Below, in pieces: positions 24,393 through 40,495 of a stretch of 50,000 nucleotides of DNA. The position numbers and the translations under genes were made by a program. The stretch's first letter is position 1. The number at the start of each line of letters is the position of its first letter. Below the pieces are notes generated by a model that worked only from the letters and a program-made list of their open reading frames with translations, searched no databases and was not told the origin of the DNA. The DNA comes from Glandiceps talaboti (lineage: Eukaryota > Hemichordata > Enteropneusta > Spengelidae): assembly GCF_964340395.1 (NCBI RefSeq), contig NC_135551.1:21898503-21948502 (forward strand), in the 5' to 3' direction.

Positions 24393-25197
24393 GTAAGTTT
24401 AGACTAGTTGTTTTTGTTCGTCAATGAATGCGTTTACGTTTAATTTTTATGCGTTACGCCGTTCGTTATATATCGCAAGACCGACATACATTAGTTCGGT
24501 TAATTGTGTGACATGGGCTCGGCGAGCCCCTCCCCCACCTGCCCGCACTGTCGGCTCCGGGTACCGTCTACTTGAAGATTCGCAATACGCATGTTAGAAT
24601 AATAGTGGTAGTCTTTTGACGTTTGTCGCGCATGATGTAAAAAGTCCGACAACTCGAGAGTCGACTGCACTCTTCGCGATCAATCAATGAAGAATGAACG
24701 GGACACTGCAATTCATCAACAAGCAACCAAAGCAGGAAACGGATAAATGCACACAGACGTGAATATGTCAGAAATATTTCTGCATTTTGAGGAGTTTAGT
24801 GTGTTTCCTGATTTACATTGTGTTAGTATTAGTTACATCATAGACAATGACATCAATTTCAATGTATTTGTCCACAAAAACACGTGACGATGACGGTGAT
24901 GGTCAAATCACTGAAATGCCCAAAATGAGGAAGTCTTATGTACATGTACGACATTGCCTATACTAAATTCTTATATATCTACAATATTGTCACTTTGATA
25001 AGAAAACTAACAGACTTGTACTGTTATTATGGCCAGACTTCTGATTTAACCTTGGTTTCAATGATGTGTGTTATTTCCAATAATTTCAGTTTGCCAACAA
25101 TAATTGCAAACATTGCAAGTCAGGGCACAAGAAAATGTTGATAGATGGCATGCTTCTTTTCTAGTTACTCTGTTAAAAAGGAGCAATATATGACATA

Positions 25198-25248
<51 letters not shown>

Positions 25249-26802
25249 CTGAAATTTGAAAACATGTTTGTCGCTCTAAAAAATGGCAAAATGTACAAGA
25301 TTTTGGGTTTTGACGACTTTCATTGTTCAAAGTAGAGTTTGCTAAATTACTGTCACCGTACACGTATGTACTCAGACTCAGGGTGTCCTGGTATAACCAT
25401 GATGTCAAGAGCTGCCTGATGTGATAACACTCAAAACATCTAGAGTAAGATATGAGAAAATGTTGAAAAATATATAAGTAAACTCATAAAATGTAAACTG
25501 TAGATTTGAAATTGTGTAAATATATGTTTTTCATCTCTGAAATTTAAAATCATTCATTATCAACATTTTAAGTCTATTGACATTGTGCATATTTCCTTTG
25601 GTACTGTACTGTACATGTATCATATGTGTGGATTGAAAAGAAGTGGGTGTAGAGATTGCAAGTGGTTGAAAACAAAAATGAAACTCTTGCATTGCCCACT
25701 TGTCTAGTTTTTTCCCAGTCATATAGTTTCACATAATAATTCTCAAGAATTGAATTGTGTACAGCAAAAAGCATATATGATAATATCGCTGTGTGATTGT
25801 AGAGTAGGCGGGTACATAATTTAACAGAGTTCATAAAATCTGTAGTAGAGTTCCAAACTCATTTTGAAGTGGTTCCTGACCACAGTTACATGTATGGTGT
25901 TGTAGTGTAGATTTCTACCTCTCAGTGTTGGCTTTGAAATCATGGCAAACAAACTGTGTGAAGTTCATAAAGTTGTATGCGGGTAGGTCAATTCCTATCA
26001 ATAGAAAGGTCAACTAAGTATTATTAATTTACAGTTCAGCTATGTAAGGGTAGCTCAAACCTCAAGCTAGGACCATAAACTGCTAGTGAGACTCCCAGTT
26101 TTGCTAAAAATCCAATCTGGGACAGGTCCCATTTCTAGTCTAGGACCAGTCCCACTTCTAATAGAAGTTCTAGTCTGGGACTGGACCCACTTCTAGTCTG
26201 GACCAGTCTCATTTCCAGCAGTGTTTTTGGTAAAGGCAGTACATGTAAGTAGGTAAAACATAGCTGAGTTCCTCAGGCACTTTACCAGGGTTTCCTACCA
26301 AAATTATACTGCATGACATGGAAAGCGTTGCAAATTTTCCAAGAGATCTCCCTCCTCTGTTACAGGAGTTGCCAGACCTTAGCAAACTATCTGTCCAGTC
26401 TAGGAGTTGTCCCAATAAAGCCCATCCACAATGATCATGTGCTGAAACACATGTCAAGCCGTCCATGCTGAATAACCTTTGAGAAGAGTATTTGAAAACA
26501 GACCTGGTCAAACATTTTCCTTCAACTCTCACCACATAACTAAAGTGAAAGGGGTAGTTTTACCCAAACAAAAGTTTATGAATATGTGTTACACTACCAG
26601 ACATACATCATTACATACCTTAATATACACATTCTGTCTTGCCAGTGTTTCAGTCCCAAACATACAGGCCAATTTCAGGTCAATGTGAATCCTTGTAGGT
26701 CATCATGTCCACAGGCAATATACAAAAAAGCAGTGCCTTAGCAAATTTAGTTTTTACAATGTACTTCAATATTGTAGCAATCTATTCCCGATGGAATTCG
26801 TG

Positions 26803-26862
<60 letters not shown>

Positions 26863-28136
26863 ATGTATGTATGTATGTATGTCTATGTATGTATGTATGT
26901 ACATACGTACGTACGTATGTATGTATGTATGTATGTATGTATGTATGTATGTATGTATGTATGTATGTATGTATGTATGTATGTATGTATGTATGTATGT
27001 ATTATTACATATATAAATGTTAACATATATAATTTAATCCTCTCTCCCAACTTATACTTAGTTGTGCACAAATACCTCCAAGAAAACAAGAGAATTAACA
27101 AATATAATAACAGAATATACATGTGTACAGTCATTGTATATATAATAAGTGACTTTTCTATAGGACAACAAAAAAGCTTTGGGCATATTGTGAATTACAT
27201 GTAGTTGGTGGTGCATGATGTTTGTATTATCATGGTTACATGTATATACTTTAGACTTCACAGCTTGCCTTTCCATAAACAACAAATCATTTGTACATGA
27301 ATGTAATTGACAGACCATCTGTTCCTGTACTGTATGTTACAATTGACCAAAATGTAGGGTACATTGTATGTCATATTCCTAGATTCTGGTTGTGCATTGA
27401 TTGACATAAAATAGCCAAGTTGGTATATTTTGTGTGTTTTTATCTCCCTTTTATGTGATCAAGGTGTGGATTGGGCTACTGTATGTAACTCACATATGTC
27501 TGGTAATTAGTAAAAATTTGTCTTTCAGAACTAGCTGAACATTATGAAATTGGAAAATTTTCTAGCCTAGTGCCGAAAATATCCTAGGTATACAGTAAAT
27601 GATAGGAGTGAGGTTAAAACTGCAACAACTTGCAGATTCCATGCCATCCACTCTAGCCAATAAATGTAACTTGACTATCGAGATTCCACATTGCCATTTG
27701 ATATTGTATGTTTTTTTATGTACTATGTAGGACCTGGAATGTTTTCCCGCCTGGAGATAAGAATACTGTTTATCATATTGGTGTTTGTAAAACATTTATC
27801 TCGGAAGTCTATGATGGATGTCAGGGAAGTACAGTGTGTAAGGAAGACGTCAACGGATTTTCAAACATTGGGAATGCAGAAGAGGTGACCTTTACCCAGG
27901 AGGAAGACAGCACCAAGGGAGGGTTTAGACTGGATTTTAAAGGACCAACATGTGATTTACCTGGAATTCATGAAGAATTCACTACCACTACTATCAGTTT
28001 CAGATGTGGTAAAACTTTGGTGAGTATCACCGTGGTTGTTTATATAATATTGCAGCATAGTACTATATTTATTCTGGCTTGCCATTTGATGAAGTCTGCC
28101 CTCTAATGATAGGCAACAATTTTTGTTGTGCCACAT

Positions 28137-28200
<64 letters not shown>

Positions 28201-31200
28201 GCATGTGTGCATGCATGCATGTACAAAGCGTTTGCATACATGTACAAAGTGCAGTTCTAACAGGAAAGCAATCATGTTTCCATTTGATAATTTTACAGGG
28301 TTCACCAGAATTCATAGAGGCAAGTGGCTGTACATACTACTTTGAATGGTTTACCACCGCGGCCTGTAAATTACTCAGTAGACCTGCCAAACAAGAAGTG
28401 AAGTGTTATGTATATGATGAATATCACAATAAGAGAGACTTGACACCTTTGATCAAAACAGCAGGAGGATATTTTGTTGACTCGGAAGACGATGGGGATT
28501 TCTATATCAATGTATGTCGAGATATAACACCAGAAACAGGTAATGTAGTTATAGAAATATTGATATCTGATGTACTAATAAATTAAATAGTCAAAATGTG
28601 CTTCTAGTCAAGTCAATCATATGCAGATCAGTTTCAATTGCAGCTTACTATATAACTGCCTTTTTGAGCAGTGCTCTCATTAAAAAAAATTGTGCGAAGG
28701 CATTTTTTATACATGTATCTCAACTACATATGCTACCCCTATTGATTAGTATACTTGTATACACACAGATCTGATCCTTGGTATTACACCAAGCCTGTAA
28801 AACTATCCAACAATAAACATTGTATTATTTGTATATAAACTTTGTCTTTAGATTCTGATAACAGAACAGATTGAGGCCCCTAAGACTTATTATTCCTCTA
28901 CAAAAGTCTCATTATTGCACTAGCTGCAACTGAAACATTTTTTAAAAGTGTTTTGTTAAATATATAATTGACTTAATCATAATATTGCACACTGTGAACT
29001 ATATTGAATCAGATGTGTGTAAACAGATTTGAGTATCTACACACAATAAATCTAATGAAATTGATTTTTCATATTTGAATTTATATTTGATAAAAGTCAA
29101 CACCCAATGAATCACAATTTCAACTTATTACAATAAGATAAAATTGACCTCTACTTGACATGTACGATGTCTGATTATTGGTATTGTAACGATGTCCAGT
29201 GAATACATTATTGGTTGTCTGACCAAAAAAGGGATACCCCAGTTACAGTTAGTACAGGTTTAAAATAACTTATGCAAATTAGCCTGTTCACTTATGCAAA
29301 TTAGCCTGTTCACTACACTACACTGTACCTCCCAACCCTCATGTCATTAGGCATTACACCTGCATAAACAAGTAAAAACAACATGAATAAATTTAAGATA
29401 AGAACAAAATTTGCAAAAATGGTTCAAATTACACCTACTGGGGCTGTAAATAAAGTACAGCTCTCACGTATCTGCCATTGAGCAAGTATCAAATATTTTT
29501 TTTTTTAAATATGAAAAAAAAATGATGTAGATATATACATGTATGGCATGCTAGAGTTGTAGATGTAAATACATGTAAATACTAAATCTCATATATCTGC
29601 CATTGCTCAAGTTACATATTACATCATATATCTAATATTTTCATATCTTATTTGTTTATTTTATATCATAAATGTTTGATATTTTACTGGTAATCTGTTA
29701 AACAGATGGTGCCACAAAGAACTGTGCCGAGGGTTCAGCAGCCTGTCTTGTCGATACAAGCACAGATAAAGCAAATACCATGGGAGTGCCATCGACAGCG
29801 TCAGCTTTAAAGCTTGTGAATAATAAAACATTGACTCTGCATTATGAGGCGCCCTCAAATTCTAGTCTTGGAGAATGTAACGGTCAGAAACCACAAGTGA
29901 CAATATCGTTTGTATGTCCTCAAGATGAAAACTTAAGAGGAGGAGTAAGTTACCATGGAAACACGAGTATACATTTTGTCTATATATATATATATATATT
30001 ACCGATATTATCATATATTATTTAAATGTTTTACTTCTCTCAGCAAAAGAAAGTATGTGTGACTGAAATGACCCTGTTCGACTTGTTATCGTAAAGTCAC
30101 CTAGTATTTTCTGTTTGAACGTGTCAACCTTGGTTTGTGCATGCTACATTAAATGGTTCCAGTACCATGTTGTATTAAGACGTTATTTTCATTTTCTTGG
30201 ACAGTTGTGTCTTTTTACAGATTTCTACCAAAGGGGAACACCACTCCAGGAAATAGATACATTTTTCTAAACTGTTGGTTCCAGGGAGTCATTTTTAGAG
30301 TTTTGCATAACCTACAATTACTTGTGATTTCAGAGAAGCATCACTTTGATCGTTAAATTCAATATTCTCTAAATTTTTTAAAACTACGTTAATCTCGGGA
30401 CACCAGCATAGTTATATTGTCTCTCCCCTTTGAAGTCCATGAGATCAAATTTGAGATAATTTTGGACAGAAACTATATGAGCAGTAGTGACTGAATAAGA
30501 AAATTTTATATCTCTAATACGAAATCGTACAAGAAACAGAACTTTGTTTGATGTTTCGTGCTACTTCCGTGTTCAAATACTGATCATGTTAACAATTTGT
30601 GTTCTGTGATCGACCATACGCCAATAACGATGATGTCATTTATGTTGACAGTCCAGACACTTGCTTATTCTTGCCAAAGAGGGCGCTGTTCCACAAAATA
30701 TTAGGCGGCAGAAAAAAAAACTTGCTTTGATGCTGGAGCTGTAAATTTGGGTCAGTTGGATTATGAGAAAACAGAAAAAGAAATAGAGTTACCGTAATGA
30801 AATACTTAAAGCATCCTCACTCTGAAATCACAGAGATAATGCACTTTACATGTACACGACATTCCAGAATATGCACATTGTTTTGTTTTGTTTTGTTTCT
30901 AGGGAAGTGATCCTCGGATGTTATCCAGTATCAACTGTCAGTATGAAATTGAATGGAATACAGAGTATGCTTGTAAAACTGAATATGTGGTTGCTAAAGG
31001 TGACGTGTGTGGCTTTACACAAGACAACCATGGCATAGATATTGACCTTTCACCTTTGACAAAAGATCCAAGTAAGTAGTTCTAATGTGACCACAGGGTG
31101 CAGCAAGCATGTAATTGGTTGATCAATCGATTGATTGATTGATTATTTAGTTGAATGATTGATTGATTGATTGAATGATTAATTTTTGTGGTGAAATAAA

Positions 31201-34200
31201 ACTTATTTTTCGTGTAATATTAATCAATTGACTGATTTATTTCCGTGGCGATATAAACCTCCCTGGCTACTGTTCTCTCTATCAGCTGTATGTAATTCTC
31301 TCCTTATTTTTTTAGATGCACTTGAAAAGTACACGGCTGAAGGCATAGGGTCAGATGACAAGGATTACGTATACTATATAAATGTTTGTGGTACTGTTCA
31401 TATGGATTGTAATGGTGATGGACAGGAAGACAATGACAATGATATTGCTATCTGTCAAACCCTCAGTGAAGGTACCTGGGGTACACCAATTGGTAAAAAC
31501 TCTGGAAGAATACTTAGGTAGGCCAGCTGTTGTTTCATATAACAAAAATATCTTCTTAAGTTTGAAAGCCTTTTGGGTTAGGCCAAATAAAAAAAAAATT
31601 GTGTGGTTCCGGTTACACTTAATTTTAGAATATGTGGGGTAGGTAGATTTTTTATTTTATTTTAATATATGTTTTTTTCATGTTTTAGTGTCTAGCTCAG
31701 ATTTTCCATTGTTTTCCCAAATGGACTCTGTGTTATTTATTTCTTCTTATCAGATGTACATGTACAGCCATTACAGATTGGAAGAACAGTTTTTTATTGT
31801 CTTTTTTAGTTGATGTCAGTTTCCGCATCCACTATTTCTGGTGACACTTCACAATTTTTGGGTTTTATTTTTTTCTTCAATATATAAAAAAAAATGTTTA
31901 GGACAGACAGTGAAAATCTAGGTGGGGTTGAGTAACTGAAACCAAACAATTTTTTTTCAGGCCTTATTAAAAAATACTTAGCAATCTTTTTGGGGCGCTC
32001 TCTGATAAAATAGTAGTAATTGAAAAGAGGGGATTCAAATATTGGGGGTTTAAGAATATTTGCATAATTATGTAGAACCGTTAGTGCTAGAGAGTCATGT
32101 GCTCCCACACACTGAACAAGCTCAGTTAAGGATGGTTTCAGGAGACTTCCATGCCAACCTATTTTCAAATCCAACCTCTGTGAGAACTTACGTCACCAAA
32201 TGTTGTTTACGGATAGAAAAAAACCCCACTCACTTTGAGAATGATTATAGTGATGTATCTAAGTTAAATCAAATTGTCAAACTTACACTATATCAATTTT
32301 GTTCAGGTACTCTGATGGGGAGCTGGTGTTGATATACCAACATGGCTCTGTATGCAATCACAATGACTTCCAGAGAACATCTATAATTACTTTTGTTTGT
32401 AACCAAACAGCAGGTATGTACATAATACATTGTCATTTAATGTAGAAATATGCCTTAGCAATAAACTTCAAACTTTTACTGTGAATACTTTGTTAAAGTA
32501 AACTCTAACCTATTCTCAGTTAAAATGAATTAAATAAAATGTAGTGTCAGCATACAAATTTTTACTTCAAGTAATAATTTAAAATTGAACATAATAAAAA
32601 TAATAACTTTATTCGTCATGTCGATCATGAAATTTTCGAAAAATAGTCATGACCATACACATTATGATCCTAAGTACTTATTACCTTACAAATTGCACGG
32701 CTCATGAGAACGCTCACCGTATGAATTTGTATTGCAATGGGGCTTAGACTTTTGTTATTTGAGGAAAGTGGACAAGTTGTAGTTGATGTATGCATGTATT
32801 AATTATCGTCATTGTTGCATTATTCAGGTATTGGCTCACCCCGTTTTGTGACTGAAGATGATTGTAGTTATTTCTTTGAGTGGCACACTCAGCATGCCTG
32901 CCCAGATCATTCCAGAGACAGTCAGTGTCGGGTTACCAGCAATAATGGTAAAAGGCGCTATGATCTGTCGCAGCTCGTCAGAACAGAAGGAACAAACTGG
33001 GAAGCAGTGGATGAGAGGGCAGAAGATGAACAAAATGACAATGGAAGATATTTCTTAAATGTATGTGGGGATGTGTTATCTAGTGACCCTTCTACACCTA
33101 ACTGCCCTGCAGGATCAGCTGGATGTGTCACTGGTAAGAACCACTTTTCATTTTCAACTGCAAACTTTTTAGGTAGCAACAGAGGGACAGAACAATGTCA
33201 TATACCTATTATAACATCTTAGGTAATGTGATCGAGAAATCTTGAGCACGCCCTGCACACTTTGCCAACTTTACGTCATCACGAAAGGTGATTCTAAATG
33301 CCCCATACCACAACTTTGAAAATTGTTCTGTAGATGTCTCTTAACCAGTAGATGCAAAGCTAACAATTCAAAATTGCATGATAAGTGAGAAAAAGGAGTC
33401 AAAACAGGTGATTGGTGACTGACCCAAGCAGCCATGAACTTACAGTTAAACTGCCCAATTGTTCTCCTGTTTGGGGGTTATGACATTATAGAGGGCAGTG
33501 TTTCATCTCAGTTTAGTAGTAAGCAACAGTAGTTCTGACTTTGATACTCATCAGAATTTATCTTAGAGTGATGAATCTTATTTAATGACGACTTTACCAT
33601 GTTCAATGGAGAAATTGAGCTGTTTGTGTAGGTGTCGTGTATAACAACAATATTGAAAATGGTAGTGATTTTGAAGAGTAAGCTTATATGTATATCAGGT
33701 TAATCATCAAATTCTACTGCTGATTTGAACCTCAATAAAACTAGGAGCTCAACTACTGGTACAAGTTAATATCAGAATGCCTCTAATGAAAACAGAATGT
33801 ATTTACTTGAAAAATCGCTGAACTTCAGTTTTGCACAAATGTCATTGGCCAGGGATCATTTATCTTGATCGTTCAACTTTAAGACATTCATGTCATGACC
33901 AGTCAGACTTGTTACAGGCCTATCTTGTCAGACCTATGATAGGCAGACATGTTTTGTCAGGCCTTTGTTAGACCTAATCCATTAGGATTATGGCATGCCA
34001 GTTCCATCAGGACTGTTATAGTAGGCCTCTTCCATCGGGGCTGTAGCAGGCCTGCTGCATACCAATGATACCAGTGCTGTACCCTTTACACTTAGTAGTC
34101 TACCAACTCAAGGCATTCATATTTTGAGACACTCTCTGACTACAGTTAGTACTTTTATTTTATCTCTGTACAGGTACAAGTGATGTTAAAAGTCTCGGCA

Positions 34201-35558
34201 AATACCATGATTCACCTGTTATTGATGGTAACAACCTCAAATTGACGTACACAGAAGGATCTATATGCCACGACTCCATAAAAATTACAACAGTCATAAC
34301 TTTTATTTGCTCCCCAGGTAAGTGTACATGTATACATGTAGTTATGTCCCCTACATAGACGACACACTGTAATATATGCTACCCACAAATCTCTCTGATT
34401 TGTATGCATAAAGTTGGATGTTCCTTATTTTATAACTTCCTCTATAAGCCACAATTCTAAACATAAGCATAAAAATTACAACTGAATGATATATAAGACA
34501 AAAAAAAAGAATTGTTTCTGGTCAGGACAGTCTCTGTCTAGCAACTTGTAGTGACAAAGCCCCTTAGGTTATTCGTATTTTCTGGCTGAACGAAGAAAAA
34601 CATTGGTGAATAATATAATTATACCAGCACCAGGAATATCAACAAAAAATGGCAGAAAGTAATGGCAAATTTGAAAATTGTGACTCATTAATAAATAATT
34701 ATCCTCGTAGGTAATTTGGAGAGTGGACCGTCTTTGATACGCATAGCAGAAGGAGGATGTGTGTATGAGTTTGAATGGCGAACTGCAGCAGCTTGTCCAC
34801 TAAGCAAGAAGACGGGAGACGATTGTAAAATTGTAGATGAAGATGCAGGTATTACAGAGTTGTTTTTTCTGTCTATGGATAGTGACTTCTGTGGAAGGAA
34901 TCTCACTATAATACATTGTTAAAAAAAGAAAATACATGTAGTGTGTTACATCAATTTGTTGGCAATGAACTTGATCATGTATACTACAGCAGTATGTATG
35001 TCTATGGATAGTAATTGCTGTGGCCTGAATCTCACTATACTACATTGTAAAACAGGAAATACATGTAGTGTGTATTATGGCAATGAACTTGATCATGTAT
35101 ACTAGAGCTACACTATGTGTATGTCTATGGATAGTAATTGCTGTGGAATGAATCTCACTCAGTAATTCTAAAACTGGAGATCATAGTATATGCTACCATG
35201 ATATCAGTTTGTTGACAATGAACTTGGTTTAGGAACTGAGGTTTGTAACTGTTAAAATCTCGGGAGAGTAGACAATGATCAACGTTTGTATGTTAGGGTT
35301 AGGTAAGAAAACTGAAAATGTTCCAGATACAGCCAGTGTAACTTTAAATTGTTTGATTTTACATTTGTATAGGACTGTCGTTTGATCTGAGCAAGCTAAG
35401 TTCATCAACATTGACTGTCACTTCAGGTCACTATGAATTCTATATTAATGTTTGTCAGCCAGTCACTGGTATTGACGGATGTGACGTCAATGCTGCAGCA
35501 TGCCAGAAAGATATAGACAGGTGTGTAAAGTTTGAATTCTGTATACATAGCCTTGTGT

Positions 35559-35619
<61 letters not shown>

Positions 35620-38541
35620 TGTCTGTCTGTCTGTATGTCTTTCTGTCTGTCTGTCTGTATGTATGTATGTATGTATGTATGTATGTATGTATGTATGTGT
35701 GTATATATGTATGTGTGTATGTATGTATGTATGTATGTATGTGTGTATGTATGTATGTATGTGCGTATGTATGAATGTGCATGATGTTGGGTAGATGTAG
35801 GGATGTATGTGAGTGTGTTTATGTGTGTATATAATATGTGGTGGATAAATATGTGTGTTGGGTAGGGGTATGTCTAGGTTACATAATATATTTCTGTTGT
35901 TAAAAACTGTACATCTATTTTAATTTGAGTTATAATCTTACAGAGTCTAGAACAAGTAGTGAAAACATAAACGTGTTTCAGTGCTGTTGTTAAAATTGCC
36001 GGAAAGTTTAATCAACAAATCAAACTGTAATTTGTGATCAAATGTGTATTTCAGTGGCACTGTATGGAAACTTGGTGAACCCAGTGATGAATTAGAATAT
36101 TATGATGGTGTCATCCGATTGGTGTATGACAACGGGGACCCATACCGTGGCGATTCACATATTAATAGAAAGGTATGTACAGTTATTTAGAATATTAAAG
36201 AAATACAAGCTGAGTTTTTCCATTTTTCGGGTGAGATTTAAAAGTACATTCAAAAGTCACTCATAGTTTTCTACGTACTGAAGCATATGTAACTATGACT
36301 TGTAATTGACTAATAAACTCAAACCTAGTATTAAGATATAACATATATAAACGGTCCAATAAAATGGCGTCATTACCTCCCGCAAGGGTACGGGAGGTAT
36401 TAAAAGGGGAATGTCTGTCTGTCTGTCTGTCTGTGTGTGTGTGTGTCTGTGTCATCATTTTCTAAAAATCGGCTGGCTCAATTGTAATGAAATTTGGAAT
36501 ATATAATCTTTAGGGTAATGGCTAGACCTGATTAGGTTTTGAGCCAGATCTGTTAATGTATTTTGAATAATGAATGATATTCAGTGATTAAGCAGTATCA
36601 TGCACTCTTCAAATTCCATATAATTTGGCACATACATTAACTTAAGAAAGCACCCTTGTCCAAAAACAAAGCCTGTTACCATAGTTTTTTTTAGTTTAAT
36701 GAGTTATTTGCATAATTAGTGATTCCCTTACGGGAGGCATTCAGTTTAAATCTGGTTTATGATATGTATCAAAAATGTCAAAAAAATCCAAACAAATCAA
36801 TCCTCTGTTCTACCAACACCAGAAGGTAATTGTAATGTCATAGAAGAGATGCTTCAACATTTCAAATAACACCTTTGATTTGTTTATTATTTCTGTTCTC
36901 ACTTTACTTTCCTTGTGTCAAATGAATTTTTATCAATAATTTCCAAGCTGACAGTCTGAAACAACACACCACATAATCACCCCGAGTTCTTCTTTGGGGG
37001 GGCCACAAGCTCGACTAGTTCCTAAGAACTATTTTTGTGACCCTAGACAGAAATTTTTTTTGTAGTTCTCTACATTATCTATTTTGTGGTTCATTTGACT
37101 TGTAAATTTGATATTTTCGTACATTTGTAGATTAAGTTCAGAGTATTTTGTAAGCTTGCAATTTCTGGCAATAAAGTTATTGTTGTTATTGCTATAATAC
37201 TACACTTAGTATATTTTCATCAGGGTTTTATAATATAAATATTTTCACTTGAGTAAAATGTTCATAAACTCAACTTGTGCCTCTAAAACTAAGCGTACTC
37301 AAGTTGATGTCATTCCACTGATCTGGTTTCCAATAAATTAAAAAAATTGTAACCCCCCCCCCCCCCATTTTAAATTGCAGCGCTTCAGAAATAATAATAA
37401 CGGTATATTTCCAAACATTGTGACCCAATGGTCAAATTACCATGGTTACAAGCACATCAAGGTCAAAGACACTGCTGACAACTAAAGAGTGTGGTAACAT
37501 TACAATTAAAACAACTTACAATGACAAGACACACTATTTTGCAACAAATTGACACAGTAAACAACTGGACTGAGTTCTTTCCATTTAGTTCTTACTTTAA
37601 AGTTCCTAACATTACGATTTCTTGTCAGGTACTTTTGAAATTATAAGTGCTGGAACGTGGTGATTGAGTTTATGGTCTGGTTTTAACACTTGGGAAGCAA
37701 ACTTGCGACATATATTCTGACGTCGAATCTCTAAGGACTCTTAGGTTGAGCTGTAATTGTGATTCCCTATAGGGACTAATAATAAATTAGAAAGCAAACT
37801 GAAGGATTATAGAATTAACAATTGTTGGGTACCCGGCAAAAAGTTTTGATGAGCTATTAGTATTTCTTGGTGCAAAATGAAGATAAAGTTATGAACTTAG
37901 ACTGAAACTTTATGCAGATTAGTTTTCATCATTTGATATAAAATGTCAACTCTTTCTTTTAGACTGAGATAGCCTTCCTATGTAAGGAGGATGCAGACCC
38001 TGGACAGCCTGAATATGTTGATGAAGGTGATCATGCCTACCTCTTTAAATGGTACACCAAGTATGCCTGTCCACTTATGCCTGTAGAATGTATTGTAACT
38101 GATCCTGGCACACACCAACAGTACGATCTGTCAAGGTATGTCTTTCTCTGCAATGGTAAGATGGGTCAGTACGTTTGTGTTTTTTGTGTACCCATGTCTG
38201 TGTATGTGTGTGGCTGTATTTGTTAGAGAATGGTGTACATGTAATAATAATAGTAATATAATTTTATTATAACTTACATAAAAGTGATTGTAAATTGGCT
38301 TTCCATGTGCACTCATAAAGAGAGGTGAATAAAATTGGAAATTTAAGATTGGAAAGAAAGCAACAATTGAATCAAACATTTGAAAGATAATACAAGTGAA
38401 ATGTAAAAACTGATAAAAAGAAGGTAGCACTTAAAAAGATTCAAACACACATAACACTGAAAAGATACAAACACAGAGATAATTAACATGAAACTAACAC
38501 GAATGGTAAATGTTCCCAAGACTGGTTTAATATGTGAATCA

Positions 38542-38580
<39 letters not shown>

Positions 38581-38586
38581 ATGTCA

Positions 38587-38648
<62 letters not shown>

Positions 38649-40440
38649 GTATAATATCTGATTGATGAATATCCATGGAATGTTAGTAGATGGCCATCTG
38701 AATCCAACCTATAAATCTCACTATATATACCGTACTCAACATTTAGCCATGATAATACAATGTATCTGTATTGATAAAATCTTGATTGTTATCTTGTCAA
38801 CAGTCTTGGCAAGGCAGAGGATGATGTAAACTGGTCTATCATTGATGATTCAGATCCAAACAATAAGAAGAAATACTATATAAATGTGTGTCGTGCCATC
38901 AACCCTGTAACAGACTGTGACCCCTACGCTGCTACATGTCAGAAGACATTCAGTGCTGTCACGCAACAGGTAATACCCCAAAACTTTGAATGGTGAATGA
39001 CAGGAAGTCATTTCTGTTCATGTTTAGACTTGATTTACATAGGTTATAAGGGCGGCCCTTTTTATTTTTCTGTTTCTCATCTCCCGACCGACCCTAATTT
39101 GCAGCTCCGACATCAGAAAAAAAAAAGTGTTTTTATTTCCGACCGACCCCTGAGCACAGCAACATTATAAGGTTCCCCATGGCGTCTTAGGCCAGTTCTG
39201 CCGAGGCCACGACCTTGCGACATTGGCCCCCTAAAATTACAAATGAAGCAATAATTTTCCCACCTTGCGTCGCTTTGGCGCATTCATTTTACGGCAGACA
39301 TCAAAATTATCTAAGTCCACGGCTGGACCAGGCCAGGCTCTGACTCGACGTGAATTCCACAAGAAGTATACTGACTGCGTAAGGGAAAGTTTTGTTGACA
39401 TCATATAAGATACAGTGACAACGCAGTTCTATTGTTAACATATAAAATGCCACAAAAAGATCAACTTTGATAAACTTAATCTACAAATTAAAACATTAGA
39501 GGGATTAGATGAGACGTCGAAATGGACGTCTCTCGTCTACTGTCACTGTCGTGACCTCTGACCTAATCACTGACGTGTGCGAAACACTGAACTTGCTACC
39601 GGAACATCTATCTGCCATGCCACAGCACAGAAGCCTTCGTGAACCAAATTTATGGGACAGGTTGTGATTTTCATTTGTTGATGGGTTAAATTAAATGAGT
39701 ACATGTGTATTTTGATTCCGAAAAAGCTGTGTTAGGGGATCGTGTTGCATGATGTTGACAGTGCTAGTGACACATGTGAATGTTGGGCACTGAATCAATG
39801 CATGGCCACTATAGACGGACGATGCATGTGCGCCCGGTCAGACATGAAGAAGGAACTTGTTGTGCAAATCAGAAAAAAATTAATGTAATATTTACAGAGC
39901 ATCCCAACTTTGACTTTGTTGATAGTTTTAGTTAAAGATTCAAGTTCTGAGTTTCAAGGACACCTAATGTCAGCTTTCCGTATCAACTATCATTGCAAGT
40001 TTACGGTACGTAACTATGCTGTCATTTGATATAGCAGGACCAAATCATGATACACAGCCAGTAACGGTTAATTAATAAAAAAATAAATTATTTTAAAGTT
40101 TGTTTGACTATTATTTGTAAGTTTTTCGTTCACATTTGGTACTTTTTAAAGTCAGGGATTTTTTTTCTTCAAAATGTCATGAATTTGAAGAGGGAATGAT
40201 AAACACAGCAGTGTACTAACAATTTTAAAAATGAAATAAGTGGTTACAAGTTTAGGATTTCTCAAAGTTTTTATTCAATCATATGTTCACTGTGACTTAT
40301 TTTGAAGATGTTCATTGTCCTTGTCTGAAAAAAGGGAATTATAAATTTTAGCACTGCTATTCATTGATATTCAGATTAAAAATTGTGACTACCTGGCTGT
40401 CCAATCTTTCTAAACAATATATCATTCATTCATATGTATA

Positions 40441-40495
<55 letters not shown>

